Shown: in pieces, positions 8,233 through 17,331 of the stretch
Layout of the letters: the number at the start of each line of letters is the position of its first letter
Numbering within the stretch: the stretch's first letter is position 1
Assembly: GCA_017640605.1 (NCBI GenBank)
Contig: JAEPQH010000013.1
Span: 32,126-96,125 of the forward strand
Source: Balneolaceae bacterium
GTDB taxonomy: Bacteria > Bacteroidota > Rhodothermia > Balneolales > Balneolaceae
Direction: 5' to 3'
DNA length: 64,000 bases
Translations under genes and position numbers: made by a program
Notes under the pieces: model-generated
Told to the model about the DNA's origin: nothing
The model's database searches: none
Seen by the model: only the letters and a program-made list of their open reading frames with translations

Positions 8233-8772
8233 TTATTGTTGAACTACTTGAACATTGAGATCAAGTTTAACAGTGTCGGCTACAACAACGCTACCTGCTT
8301 CGGTAATTGCATTCCATTTTAAACCAAATTCTTTTCGGTTTATAGCACCGGAGATTTCAAAACCGGCTTTTTTCTGACCATAAGGATCCACAACTGTTCC
8401 ACCATGATCTACATCTAAAGTGATCTCTTTTGTAATATCACGAATGGTAAGGTTTCCTTTAAGTGCAAATGTTCCTTCTCCTGTTTTAGTAAATTCGGTA
8501 GAAGTAAAGGTCATTTCAGGATATTTCTCTGCATTAAAGAAATCATCAGATTTTAAGTGCCCATCACGATCGGCTACTCCGGTATCAATACTGTCGATAT
8601 CGGCTTTAAATGTAATTTGTGCACCTTCAAAAGATTCATTCTCTGTTTCAAGAGTTGCATCAAAGGACTTGAATTTTCCGGTTACGGTTGAGATAACTAA
8701 GTGCTTTACTTTAAACGTAATTTCTGAGTGAGTAGGATCAACTTTCCAAATAGTTTTTACGGCGGTTTCCAT
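8233..8772 (-). CDS. YceI family lipocalin-like protein
   Basis: 179 residues. The YceI fold binds isoprenoid or other lipids. Typical marks: WKVDPTHSEITFKVKHL at the N-terminus, VTGKFKSFDATLE, DSIDTGVADRDGHLKSDDFF, YPEMTFTSTEF, GNLTIRDITKEITLDV, IKRKEFGLKWN-type end. No signal peptide is visible (METAVKTIWKV), so this form is probably cytosolic. Own terminator; single-gene unit. Confidence 0.93.
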   Translation of the reverse strand: METAVKTIWKVDPTHSEITFKVKHLVISTVTGKFKSFDATLETENESFEGAQITFKADIDSIDTGVADRDGHLKSDDFFNAEKYPEMTFTSTEFTKTGEGTFALKGNLTIRDITKEITLDVDHGGTVVDPYGQKKAGFEISGAINRKEFGLKWNAITEAGSVVVADTVKLDLNVQVVQQ

Positions 8773-8886
8773 AGTAATAAATAAATTATAAGTTTGAAAT
8801 AGTTCAACATTAAACTATTTACCTGCGTATACCATTCCCCACGTTCAATAAAATTTTATCTAAAAAGGAATACCTATTTTAATTAG

Positions 8887-10620
8887 CTAGTAACCTGCCG
8901 CTTGTCCATCTACTCTTGCTTCTGAAGCTCCGTAATATACTCCATTTTCCAGATCACGCATAATAGCTTGAAACCGACCAAAGAAACTATTTCCAACCTG
9001 CACGCGGTGTCCCATTGCACGGAGATCACGAACTACTTGTGGAGGAATTGAAGTCTCGATACTCACCAAACCAACATTGGTTAATGTATCATCTAAACCA
9101 TCAGTCGGTTGTGTTGAACCCCGGTGGTTCCAGCGTAAAGCATCACCGGCCTGCTGCATGTTCATCCCAAAATCGATCACATTTGTAATCAAACTTACAT
9201 GTCCCATCGGCTGATAAGCTCCTCCCATATTTCCTAAAGTCATAAATGGCTCACCATCTTTCATTACGAAGCCGGGAATTATTGTATGAAATGGACGTTT
9301 TCCGGGTTCATACACATTTGGGTGATTGGGATCGAGTGAAAACAATTCCCCTCTATTTTGAAAACTAAAACCCGTTCCGGGCACCACAAACCCTGAACCC
9401 ATTCCACGAAAATTACTTTGAATCAACGAAACCATATTTCCGTCTTTATCGGCCGTAGTTAAGTAAATAGTATCCCCTTCTTCGAGAACTTCTACTCCCG
9501 AGGTTAAATCATCACTTGCCTTACTTGTGATCAAAGCTCTACGCTGTTCAGCATATTCTTTCGATAGTAATGTTTCGTACGGGATGTCATAAAAATCTTC
9601 ATCTACATAGTGTTTTGCGCGATCTTCGAACGTAAGCTTTTTCGCTTCGATCATCAGGTGAAAAGTCTCTGCTGTCGCAAAACCCGTTTTACTCAAATCG
9701 TAACCTTCCAAAATATTCAGCATTTGCAAAACTGCAGTTCCTTGCACATTTCCACCTACTTGATACACATCGTATCCGCGATAATTCACCGTTTGAGGCT
9801 TTACCCAAGTTGATGTGTGCTTGTCGAAATCCTCAAACCGTAAATACCCTCCGTTTTCTTTCATCCAGCGGTCAATTTTTCTGGTGATTTCACCACGATA
9901 GAAAGCATCTCGTCCTTCACTTGCCAATAACCTAAATGTATTTCCTAAATCAGGATTCTTAAAGATTTCCCCTTTTTCCGGTCCACGACCATCAAAGGTG
10001 AACGTCTCTTTAAACGCACCGACTTGTTGGCTTAACCGCGGAGCACTTCTTTTCCAGCTTGCTGAGATCGCTTCACTCACGGGGAACCCGTTTTCGGCAT
10101 ACCAAATAGGCTCTTCCAAAATTTCAGCCATTGATATCGAGCCAAATTGATCATGCATTTCGAACCAACCATCGATGGCTCCCGGAACAGATACTGATAG
10201 CAAATCCAACGCCGGTATTGAGTCAACCCTTTGTTCTTCCAAAATCTCCATTAAATCATCGTAGGAAAGTCCAAGTGGTGATCTGCCACTAGCGTTCAAA
10301 GCATACACTTGTTCACTTTCTGCATGATAGATGATTGCAAAAAGATCTCCACCGATTCCATTTCCGGTGGGCTCCATCAAACCCATAGCTGCATTTGCTC
10401 CAATAGCCGCATCAATAGCGTTTCCCCCATTTTTAAGAATTTGCAGTCCAACCTGAGTCGCCAGCGGCTGACTGGTAGCTACCATTCCGCGCTGACCGAT
10501 TACTTCCGAACGGGTTTGAATCAAGCTGCCCGCTTCGCGGTCTATTTGGGCGAATAATGCTGCCGGTATAAAAAGTAAGGAGACAAAAAGAAGTGTAAAT
10601 ATAGAAGGAGAAACGTCCAT
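8887..10620 (-). CDS. ggt: gamma-glutamyltransferase family protein
   Basis: About 577 residues from ATG at 10620, which opens a signal peptide (MDVSPSIFTLLFVSLLFIPAALFAQ); the frame continues upstream to 10692 but that lead is not signal-like. GMVATSQPLAT and GNGIGGDLFAI are the N-terminal landmarks. The autoprocessing Thr is the T of DTIYLTTADKDGNMVS, where the usual TTH is TIY, a known variation in the broader family. Then FGSG-like GMGSGFVVPGTGFSFQNRG and the oxyanion-type GNMGGAYQP. Periplasmic; cleaves gamma-glutamyl bonds of glutathione or peptides. Exact substrate not deducible. Confidence 0.92.
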   Translation of the reverse strand: MDVSPSIFTLLFVSLLFIPAALFAQIDREAGSLIQTRSEVIGQRGMVATSQPLATQVGLQILKNGGNAIDAAIGANAAMGLMEPTGNGIGGDLFAIIYHAESEQVYALNASGRSPLGLSYDDLMEILEEQRVDSIPALDLLSVSVPGAIDGWFEMHDQFGSISMAEILEEPIWYAENGFPVSEAISASWKRSAPRLSQQVGAFKETFTFDGRGPEKGEIFKNPDLGNTFRLLASEGRDAFYRGEITRKIDRWMKENGGYLRFEDFDKHTSTWVKPQTVNYRGYDVYQVGGNVQGTAVLQMLNILEGYDLSKTGFATAETFHLMIEAKKLTFEDRAKHYVDEDFYDIPYETLLSKEYAEQRRALITSKASDDLTSGVEVLEEGDTIYLTTADKDGNMVSLIQSNFRGMGSGFVVPGTGFSFQNRGELFSLDPNHPNVYEPGKRPFHTIIPGFVMKDGEPFMTLGNMGGAYQPMGHVSLITNVIDFGMNMQQAGDALRWNHRGSTQPTDGLDDTLTNVGLVSIETSIPPQVVRDLRAMGHRVQVGNSFFGRFQAIMRDLENGVYYGASEARVDGQAAGY

Positions 10621-10800
10621 TGCTATCACATTTGATATAGTTGTTAACGAAATAACCGTATCGAATATCAAACAGTTCTTCGAATTGATCAATGATATTC
10701 GATCAGCAACGAACTAACTAAAATTCTCTGAGAACTCAAACTATACAAACGATGTAAATACCCTGGAGTTTAGCATTGATAGAACAGCAGTTGATTTAAC

Positions 10801-10835
10801 AAAAAAAAGCCACTCCATAAAATGAAGTGGCTTTT
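10801..10835 (-). terminator. intrinsic terminator after tRNA-Arg
   Basis: Minus strand AAAAGCCACT / AGTGGCTTTT stem followed by eight T, seven bases beyond the tRNA 3' end. Confidence 0.85.
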
Positions 10836-10842
10836 CAACTTG

Positions 10843-10916
10843 TACGCCCGGGAGGGTTCGAACCCCCAACCCCCAGAGCCGAAATCTGGTACTCTATCCA
10901 GTTGAGCTACGGGCGC
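10843..10916 (-). tRNA. tRNA-Arg (anticodon UCG)
   Basis: 74 nt cloverleaf on the minus strand. Acceptor GCGCCCG/CGGGCGT (G1-U72 wobble), D arm GCTC...GAGT, anticodon stem CCAGA/TCTGG with loop TTTCGGC giving anticodon TCG (reads CGA), T arm GGGGGTTCGAACCCTCC-type. CCA is not encoded. A single tRNA gene, not in a cluster. Confidence 0.93.
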
Positions 10917-11299
10917 ATTTTTTTGCAAAAATGCTTTAGATTCAGGAGCCGAAATCTTACTTCTTTTTCTGATTAAGCATTGTTACAGTTCAGTAAATGA
11001 TCTGCGCTAAGTTGTTCTTCATGTCCAAAAACAAAAAGCACGTTATTTAGAAAAATTGCTTTGAGGCGAGAATCTAAATCTATAATTCGATTCTTCTCAA
11101 CGCATCTTGCAAATAATTCAATAATAACTTTGGCTCGCCTTCACATAATATCTGTTGTGATAACGGGCGCAAATAATCTTAAGATCAAAGGATGGCAAAT
11201 ATACGTACATTTGCACTTCATCGCATAGGAAATTCTACGGCATTTATTGAGGTTGCAGTATTAAATCCCGATCTTTACAGGCTAACAAGAGATGATACT

Positions 11300-11545
11300 A
11301 TGAATACCTTTTTACTCACACTCGGACTTGCAGTTGTTTTTATAGGCATTGGATTTGCCGGTATTGCTGTTAAAATTCTTCTTAAGAAAAATGGAGAGTT
11401 TTCTGGCACGTGTGCCAGTCAAAGTCCTTTTCTAAATAAAGAAGGTGAAGCATGCAGCATGTGTGGTGCCCTTCCGAGTGAGAAATGTAAAAGTGATGAC
11501 CAGCCTAAGAGGGATGAAAAGGAGTTTAGTCCGTTTGTGGCTTAA
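11300..11545 (+). CDS. nqrM: NqrM-like Na+-NQR maturation protein
   Basis: 81 residues from ATG at 11300. One membrane helix (FLLTLGLAVVFIGIGFAGIAVKI) followed by a cytoplasmic Cys-rich tail with Cys at 38, 52, 55 and 63: GTCAS, EACSMCG, EKC. Characterised NqrM (DUF539) has this plan, one helix plus four conserved Cys, and is needed to insert the Fe centre of NqrD/NqrE. The location beside apbE and nqrABCDEF strengthens the call. A longer frame from 11192 adds 36 non-conserved residues and is unlikely. The gene is convergent to apbE rather than in the nqr operon. Confidence 0.72.
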   Translation: MNTFLLTLGLAVVFIGIGFAGIAVKILLKKNGEFSGTCASQSPFLNKEGEACSMCGALPSEKCKSDDQPKRDEKEFSPFVA

Positions 11546-11653
11546 TTCGCAATAATTCTAGGTTACTCCCCTACTTATTAAATAGAAAAATCTGTGCCTC
11601 TACTTTAATTTAAGATTCCTGCTTTCGCAGGAATGACTATGTTGGGTGTAGAT

Positions 11654-12652
11654 TTACTCTAAAATAAAACTCTGGAAGCCATCGGTTATGTGCTCTTGCC
11701 AGTTGCCACCTTCATCTGCATAGATCAAATACCCTTCGAGCTCATTTTTTGATTCAAGAAAGTTTTTGCACTCTTCCAATCCTATTACCATGCAAAGTGT
11801 GGCGTAAGCATCGGCGTCCATAGCGGTTGGTGCAATAATTGACGCACTGAGTAGATTGTTTTTTGCAGGATAACCGGTTTTCGGATTAATAGTGTGTGAG
11901 TATTTCAGTCCCGTCTGTTCATCAACCCAAAACTTCCGATAATTGCCTGACGTTGCCAGCGCGGCATTTTCCAGCTTAAGTATAAACTGAAAGCGATCTG
12001 CTACATCAATATTTTCCTGTGGTTTATCAACCCCAATCACCCACGTTTCATTTTTTAAGTTCTCACCACGGGTGCGAATCTCGCCTCCAACTTCAACCAT
12101 ATAACTACTGATTCCTTTTTCTTCTAAGAATTCAGCGAGTACATCAACCGTATAGCCCTGTGCAATGGCGTTGAAATCTATGGTACTGTTTTCAGGAATT
12201 CTCACTCTGTTTCCATCCAGTTCAACTTTATTGTAACCGATCAGATTCAATGTATTATTCACTTGTTCGTCGGTAACTTGTCCACGAATCTCATCAAACC
12301 AAAACCCCCACAATTGAACTAAGGGGCCTACAGTGGGATCAAAATCTCCATTACTTTCTTCTGCGATTTCTAAAGATCGCTTTAGTACTTCTAAAAAGTA
12401 TTCATCAACCTCAACCCAGTCACCTGTCTCATTTACTTGAGAAATCAATGATTTAGGCACCCAAGTACTCATAGAGTTATCAATATCTTCGAAGATTTCC
12501 TCGAACTCATTGGAATAATCTACATTTTCAGTGGTGATGTATTTTATCTGGTAGGTAGATCCCTGAGCATTCCCGGTGTTTTCCACTAATTGTGGAGTTT
12601 TACTCGAACATGAAAGGAGCGTAAGTAGTACAAATAGCGTAGTTTTTCTCAT
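11654..12652 (-). CDS. apbE: FAD:protein FMN transferase, lipoprotein
   Basis: 332 residues from ATG at 12652. Signal peptide with lipobox LLTLLSC, so the protein is anchored on the periplasmic side. It attaches FMN covalently to Thr of NqrB and NqrC. Motifs: QGSTYQIKY, DNSMSTW, TIDFNAIAQGYTVDVLAEF (flavin pocket), YMVEVGGEIR, HTINPKTGYPA, AMDADAYATLCMV with metal-binding Asp. It follows nqrF by 60 bp, with a terminator hairpin between, so it is either attenuated or separately expressed. Confidence 0.95.
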   Translation of the reverse strand: MRKTTLFVLLTLLSCSSKTPQLVENTGNAQGSTYQIKYITTENVDYSNEFEEIFEDIDNSMSTWVPKSLISQVNETGDWVEVDEYFLEVLKRSLEIAEESNGDFDPTVGPLVQLWGFWFDEIRGQVTDEQVNNTLNLIGYNKVELDGNRVRIPENSTIDFNAIAQGYTVDVLAEFLEEKGISSYMVEVGGEIRTRGENLKNETWVIGVDKPQENIDVADRFQFILKLENAALATSGNYRKFWVDEQTGLKYSHTINPKTGYPAKNNLLSASIIAPTAMDADAYATLCMVIGLEECKNFLESKNELEGYLIYADEGGNWQEHITDGFQSFILE

Positions 12653-12662
12653 AATATCAGGC

Positions 12663-12694
12663 AAAAAAAATCCCGCACATAAATGCGCGGGATT
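12663..12694 (-). terminator. intrinsic terminator between nqrF and apbE
   Basis: Minus strand AATCCCGC / GCGGGATT stem followed by eight T, 19 bp after the nqrF stop. It should end or reduce transcription before apbE. Confidence 0.85.
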
Positions 12695-12712
12695 AACTTA
12701 AAAGTTGGATGA

Positions 12713-14026
12713 TTATCCACCAAAATCATCAAAGGCTACATTCTCTTCCGGTACGCCCCATTCGTCGCACATTTTAAGTACGGCTTGATTCATTAATGGA
12801 GGTCCACAGAAGTAGAACTCAATTTCTTCTGGTTCAGGGTGATTTGTCAAGTACTGATCAATTACAGCCTGGTGAACAAATCCTAAGAAGCCATCACCTT
12901 CTTCGTCGTTGATGTCTTTCTTCTCTTTCCAATTGTCTTCTTCCAAAGGCTCAGAAAGAACAACGTAAAACTTAAAGTTGTCGAATTTGTCTTCTAACTG
13001 CTTAAAGTGATCTAAGTAGAACAATTCTCGCTTAGATCGACCACCGTACCAATACGTAACTTTACGTCCGGTTTCCAATGTTTTAAACAAATGGTACAAG
13101 TGCGAACGCATTGGCGCCATTCCGGCACCACCACCAATGTAAAGCATCTCAGAATCAGACTCTTCATTGATAAAGAATTCGCCATACGGACCTGAAATTG
13201 TTACAGTATCGCCTGGTTTTCTCGCAAAAATGTATGACGAAGCAATACCAGGATTTACATCCATCCAAGTGTTCTTAGCGCGATCCCACGGTGGAGTTGC
13301 GATTCGAACGTTTAACATAATGCGACGACCTTCGGCTGGATAGCTAGCCATCGAGTAGGCACGTTCGATTACGTCATCGTTTTTCATTTTAAGATCCCAG
13401 AGGCCAAACTTATCCCACTCAAGTTGGAATTTATCCGGCTCATCATGTTCTTCGGGATGCGCAGTAATGTCGATATCTTTGTAATCTACAGTACATTCAG
13501 GAATTTCGATCTGGATATAACCACCAGCTTTGTAATCCATATCTTCCGGAATCTCAACAATAAATTCTTTAATGAAAGAGGCTACGTTGTAATTTGACAC
13601 AACTTTAGCTTCCCATTTTTTGATTCCGAATACTTCCTCAGGAATCGTGATTTCCATGTCTTCTTTCACTTTTACCTGACAGCCCAAACGGTAATTTTCG
13701 GCCTGTTCTTTTCGGGTAAAGTGAGGTGTTTCGGTTGGTAGTATTTCGCCACCGCCACTGTGAACCTGACATTCGCATTGAACACATGTTCCACCACCAC
13801 CACATGCTGATGGTAAGAAAATCTTGTTGTCACCTAAGGTACTCAATAGAGTTCCACCGGATTCAACTTCAATTACCTTCTCACCATTGATGGTAATTTT
13901 AACCGGACCTGAAGGGGTAAGTGCGGCTTTAGCACCTAATAATATCGACACCAATAAAATAATTACGGCGAAGAATATTAGGATACTGATACCAACTATT
14001 ACAAGCGTTGTTGCTCCAAAAATCAT
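12713..14026 (-). CDS. nqrF: Na+-translocating NADH:quinone reductase subunit F
   Basis: 437 residues from ATG at 14026, which begins MIFGATTLVIVGISILIFF and has AAGAAG just upstream; a longer frame to 14080 would overlap nqrE. Order: one membrane helix; plant-type 2Fe-2S domain with CGGGGTCVQCECQV and later LGCQVK; FAD domain with ERAYSMASYP; NAD(P)H domain with YIGGGAGMAPMRSHL and FCGPPLMNQAVLKM. It takes electrons from NADH into the complex. Last gene of the six-gene nqr operon, 19 bp after nqrE. Confidence 0.97.
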   Translation of the reverse strand: MIFGATTLVIVGISILIFFAVIILLVSILLGAKAALTPSGPVKITINGEKVIEVESGGTLLSTLGDNKIFLPSACGGGGTCVQCECQVHSGGGEILPTETPHFTRKEQAENYRLGCQVKVKEDMEITIPEEVFGIKKWEAKVVSNYNVASFIKEFIVEIPEDMDYKAGGYIQIEIPECTVDYKDIDITAHPEEHDEPDKFQLEWDKFGLWDLKMKNDDVIERAYSMASYPAEGRRIMLNVRIATPPWDRAKNTWMDVNPGIASSYIFARKPGDTVTISGPYGEFFINEESDSEMLYIGGGAGMAPMRSHLYHLFKTLETGRKVTYWYGGRSKRELFYLDHFKQLEDKFDNFKFYVVLSEPLEEDNWKEKKDINDEEGDGFLGFVHQAVIDQYLTNHPEPEEIEFYFCGPPLMNQAVLKMCDEWGVPEENVAFDDFGG

Positions 14027-14045
14027 AGTTATATCTTCTTGATGA

Positions 14046-14663
14046 TTATAATTTGATTCCCATAAACGACATGAAGCCAATGCCCATCAAGCCGGTTACG
14101 ATAAATGTAATTCCCAAACCTTTGAGCGGTGCAGGCACATTTGAATATTGAATTTTTTCGCGGATAGCGGCAATTGCTACAATTGCTAAAAACCATCCGA
14201 TACCACTACCGAAACCAAACACGGTTGCCTCGGTAATGTTTGCATAATTTCTTTCTTGCATGAACAACGAACCACCCAAGATTGCACAGTTAACCGCAAT
14301 CAGTGGTAAGAAGATTCCAAGTGCGCCATACAATGCAGGAGAAAACTTTTCTACTAACATCTCAACCAATTGTACCATGGAAGCGATGATGGCAATGAAC
14401 AAAATGAAAGAAAGGAAGCTTAAATCAACGGTAGCGAAGCTTTCGCCCATCCATGATAATGCGCCTTCTGCCAACACATAGTTTTGAAGCAGGTAGTTTG
14501 CAGGTACCGTTACCGATAGTACAAAGATAACTGCTATACCAAGACCAACGGCGGTTGATACTTTTTTGGATACTGCCAAATATGAACACATGCCTAAGAA
14601 ATAGGCAAATACCATATTGTCAACAAAGATCGATTTAACAAAAATGTTTACTAACTCTTGCAT
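14046..14663 (-). CDS. nqrE: Na+-NQR subunit E
   Basis: 205 residues, six membrane helices; family hallmarks [17 protein letters not shown] near the N-terminus and [13 protein letters not shown]. The Cys in MCSY and NCAI are candidates for the shared Fe site with NqrD that NqrM fills. Three bases separate it from nqrD. Confidence 0.97.
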   Translation of the reverse strand: MQELVNIFVKSIFVDNMVFAYFLGMCSYLAVSKKVSTAVGLGIAVIFVLSVTVPANYLLQNYVLAEGALSWMGESFATVDLSFLSFILFIAIIASMVQLVEMLVEKFSPALYGALGIFLPLIAVNCAILGGSLFMQERNYANITEATVFGFGSGIGWFLAIVAIAAIREKIQYSNVPAPLKGLGITFIVTGLMGIGFMSFMGIKL

Positions 14664-14666
14664 GGA

Positions 14667-15362
14667 TTAGTCCTCAATCAATTTAGTATTACGTGCGCGT
14701 TGTACCCAAATCAAAATACCTACGGTAATTAACGCCATAGGAGGTAACAGCATGAAACCATTGTTGCTGTAGAAACCGCCGTTTGCGAGATACCAAGATT
14801 CCGGAATAATTTGAGCACCCATTAACTGGCCTGAACCTAAAAGCTCACGGAAAAATGCTACGATGATCAGGATAATTCCGTAACCGGCAGCGTTACCGAT
14901 TCCATCAAGCAGCGATTTCCAAGGCTTGTTACCCAATGCAAATGCTTCGAGGCGACCCATGATGATACAGTTGGTGATAATCAGCCCTACGAATACCGCA
15001 AGTTCTTTACTTACATCGTATACAAACGCTTTAAGTACCTGATCAACCAATACTACCAACGATGCTACTACTACAAGCTGCACGATGATACGAATTCGAT
15101 TTGGCACCAAATTACGCATCAAAGAAACGATTACGTTTCCGGCAGCCATCACGAATACAACCGAAAGCGCTAATACGATAGCAGGTTGGAGTTTAACGGT
15201 GATCGCTAGTGCCGAACAAATTCCCAAAACCTGTACAGTAATCGGGTTATTGTCGTCGAATGGATCGGTTAATAATTTCTTATTCTTTTTACTGAAAAGA
15301 GGCTCTTTCGGCTTTGCAACCGGCTTCTTTTCAACTACTTCTTTTTCTAAAACTTCTGCCAT
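14667..15362 (-). CDS. nqrD: Na+-NQR subunit D
   Basis: 231 residues, polytopic. VQVLGICSALAITVKLQPAI, FVGLIITNCIIMGRLEAFA and SLLDGIGNAAGYG are typical. It has an N-terminal hydrophilic extension of about 30 residues rich in Lys/Glu, longer than classical NqrD. Forms the membrane Fe site with NqrE. Confidence 0.97.
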   Translation of the reverse strand: MAEVLEKEVVEKKPVAKPKEPLFSKKNKKLLTDPFDDNNPITVQVLGICSALAITVKLQPAIVLALSVVFVMAAGNVIVSLMRNLVPNRIRIIVQLVVVASLVVLVDQVLKAFVYDVSKELAVFVGLIITNCIIMGRLEAFALGNKPWKSLLDGIGNAAGYGIILIIVAFFRELLGSGQLMGAQIIPESWYLANGGFYSNNGFMLLPPMALITVGILIWVQRARNTKLIED

Positions 15363-15386
15363 TGTATTGTGTGTTAATGCTGGCGA

Positions 15387-16106
15387 TTAGTTATTGAGTT
15401 GAGCTGTTGCCGTAGTTCCGGCATATTCTTTCAAGAATGGGAAATAAGATTTCAAGCAATCCAAAATCATCAATTCCACACCATCTGAAGTGATGGTTCC
15501 ACCACTAATTCCATCTACTTCATAATCGGTAGAGGACCCACCTTTACGAACATCAATTCCTAGGAAATTGCCTTGATCATCAAGAATCTTCTTACCTCTA
15601 AATTGTTCTGTAAAAATTGGATATTTGATTTCTGCACCAAGACCGGGTGTTTCCGCTTTGTGATCGAAAACCGCACCGTAAACGGTGTTCAAATCTTCTT
15701 CCAATGAGATATATCCCCAGATCGGGCCCCAAAGTCCGGCACCACGAAGTGGAATCACATAAAAGGTTTTCCCATCTTTTTCTGCTACATAAAGAGGCGC
15801 ATTTCGCTCGTCATTTTCTAGCCTGATTTCCTTTGCCATATCAACGTTAAATGCATCCACACCTTGTACTAAGGAACCTTCGCTCACTACAAGTTCTTCG
15901 AGGATATAATCCTGATACACTTCAGCAGCTTCATCGCGGGTCACTTCAATTTGAATTGAGCTCAAAATATTCTGCATTTTTTCGAGCTCAACATTTTTGT
16001 CTTGCATTGGCTTTAGTGAAGTAGCTACCGCTGAAAGCGAGGCTGCTACCACTACTACCATAATTGCTGCAAATCCAAACGTATAACCGTTACTATTTAC
16101 ATTCAT
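15387..16106 (-). CDS. nqrC: Na+-NQR subunit C, covalent FMN
   Basis: 239 residues: one N-terminal membrane helix then a periplasmic FMN-binding domain. The FMN-attachment motif is SGGTITSDGV, with Gly in place of the common Ala of SGATxT. GLWGPIWGYISLE and ETPGLGAEI are also conserved. ApbE (this window) would load the flavin. Three bases after nqrB. Confidence 0.97.
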   Translation of the reverse strand: MNVNSNGYTFGFAAIMVVVVAASLSAVATSLKPMQDKNVELEKMQNILSSIQIEVTRDEAAEVYQDYILEELVVSEGSLVQGVDAFNVDMAKEIRLENDERNAPLYVAEKDGKTFYVIPLRGAGLWGPIWGYISLEEDLNTVYGAVFDHKAETPGLGAEIKYPIFTEQFRGKKILDDQGNFLGIDVRKGGSSTDYEVDGISGGTITSDGVELMILDCLKSYFPFLKEYAGTTATAQLNN

Positions 16107-16108
16107 TA

Positions 16109-17305
16109 TTATGCTCCGGCAGTTTTAAGGGCTAGTCGTTTTTGGCGTTTTTTGATGTTCGCCTGAATTACGTAATGATCAATCAACGGCGCCATTGTGT
16201 TCATAAATAAGATGGCAAGCATGATTCCTTCCGGATACGCCGGGTTAAATACACGAATCATGATGGCGAAGAATCCGATAAAGAATCCGTAATAATATTT
16301 ACCCATCTCGGTTTGTGAACCGGACACAGGATCGGTGGCCATGAATACTACACCAAAGGCAAATCCACCAAAAATGAGTTGCTGCCAGAATGGAACCGCC
16401 ATAAACGCTTGTTGCTCCGGGCTAATTGCGTAACCTGCAAATGCGTTGAAAATCAAGCCCATTACTGCGCCACCAATTACTGCGCTTAGCATGATTCTCC
16501 AGCTTCCAATTCCGGTGAAAATCAACAATCCAGCACCCAATAAGATAAGTAACGTTGAAGTCTCTCCAATCGAGCCGGGAATCAATCCTAAAAATGCATC
16601 AAACGCTGAATACTGAGTGGTTCCTGTAGTTGCCAGCTCACCAAGTACGGTTGCACCAGACCAACCATCAACTACAGCCTGACCTTCTTGTACCGAAGTG
16701 TTAATCCAAACTTTGTCGCCCGACATGTAGGTTGGGTATGCAAAGAAGGCAAAAGCTCGTGCTAACAGCGCCGGGTTGAAAATATTCATTCCGGTTCCGC
16801 CGAATACTTCTTTACCAATTACTACAGCAAATGCTACCGAAATTGCCACCATCCAAAGTGGAATATCAACCGGCATTATCAGAGGAATCAACATTCCGCT
16901 AACCAGATAGCCTTCCTCAATTTGGTGTCCTTTTATCACACAGAAAAGGAATTCAAGACCAAGTCCTACACCGTAGGAAACAATTACCATTGGAATTACT
17001 TTGATGGCACCAAAAATAAATTGGTCAACAAAAGACGCATCAATACCAAGTGCATTGTAGTGGTGATATCCCACATTCCACATACCAAACAATAAGCACG
17101 GTACAAGAGCCATGATTACTGTATTCATCGTACGCTTCAAATCGATTCCATCGCGAATGTGTGCGCCTTTGGCCGGGGTAGTGTGGCCGGGCACAAACAG
17201 AAAAGTGTAAAACCCATCAAATACTGGCCACAGCTTTTCGTATTTCGCTCCTTTTTCGAAATTCGGCTTTATGTTTGCTTCAAGAAAATCGTGTATAGCT
17301 TTCAT
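16109..17305 (-). CDS. nqrB: Na+-NQR subunit B, covalent FMN
   Basis: 398 residues, about ten membrane helices. The GSIGETSTL segment carries covalently bound FMN in characterised NqrB. FATDPVSGS-like FMATDPVSGSQTEMGKYYYGF and NPAYPEGIMLAILFMN are also family marks. Spaced 26 bp after nqrA. Confidence 0.97.
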   Translation of the reverse strand: MKAIHDFLEANIKPNFEKGAKYEKLWPVFDGFYTFLFVPGHTTPAKGAHIRDGIDLKRTMNTVIMALVPCLLFGMWNVGYHHYNALGIDASFVDQFIFGAIKVIPMVIVSYGVGLGLEFLFCVIKGHQIEEGYLVSGMLIPLIMPVDIPLWMVAISVAFAVVIGKEVFGGTGMNIFNPALLARAFAFFAYPTYMSGDKVWINTSVQEGQAVVDGWSGATVLGELATTGTTQYSAFDAFLGLIPGSIGETSTLLILLGAGLLIFTGIGSWRIMLSAVIGGAVMGLIFNAFAGYAISPEQQAFMAVPFWQQLIFGGFAFGVVFMATDPVSGSQTEMGKYYYGFFIGFFAIMIRVFNPAYPEGIMLAILFMNTMAPLIDHYVIQANIKKRQKRLALKTAGA

Positions 17306-17331
17306 CTATCTTAATAAACAGTGTTGATTTC

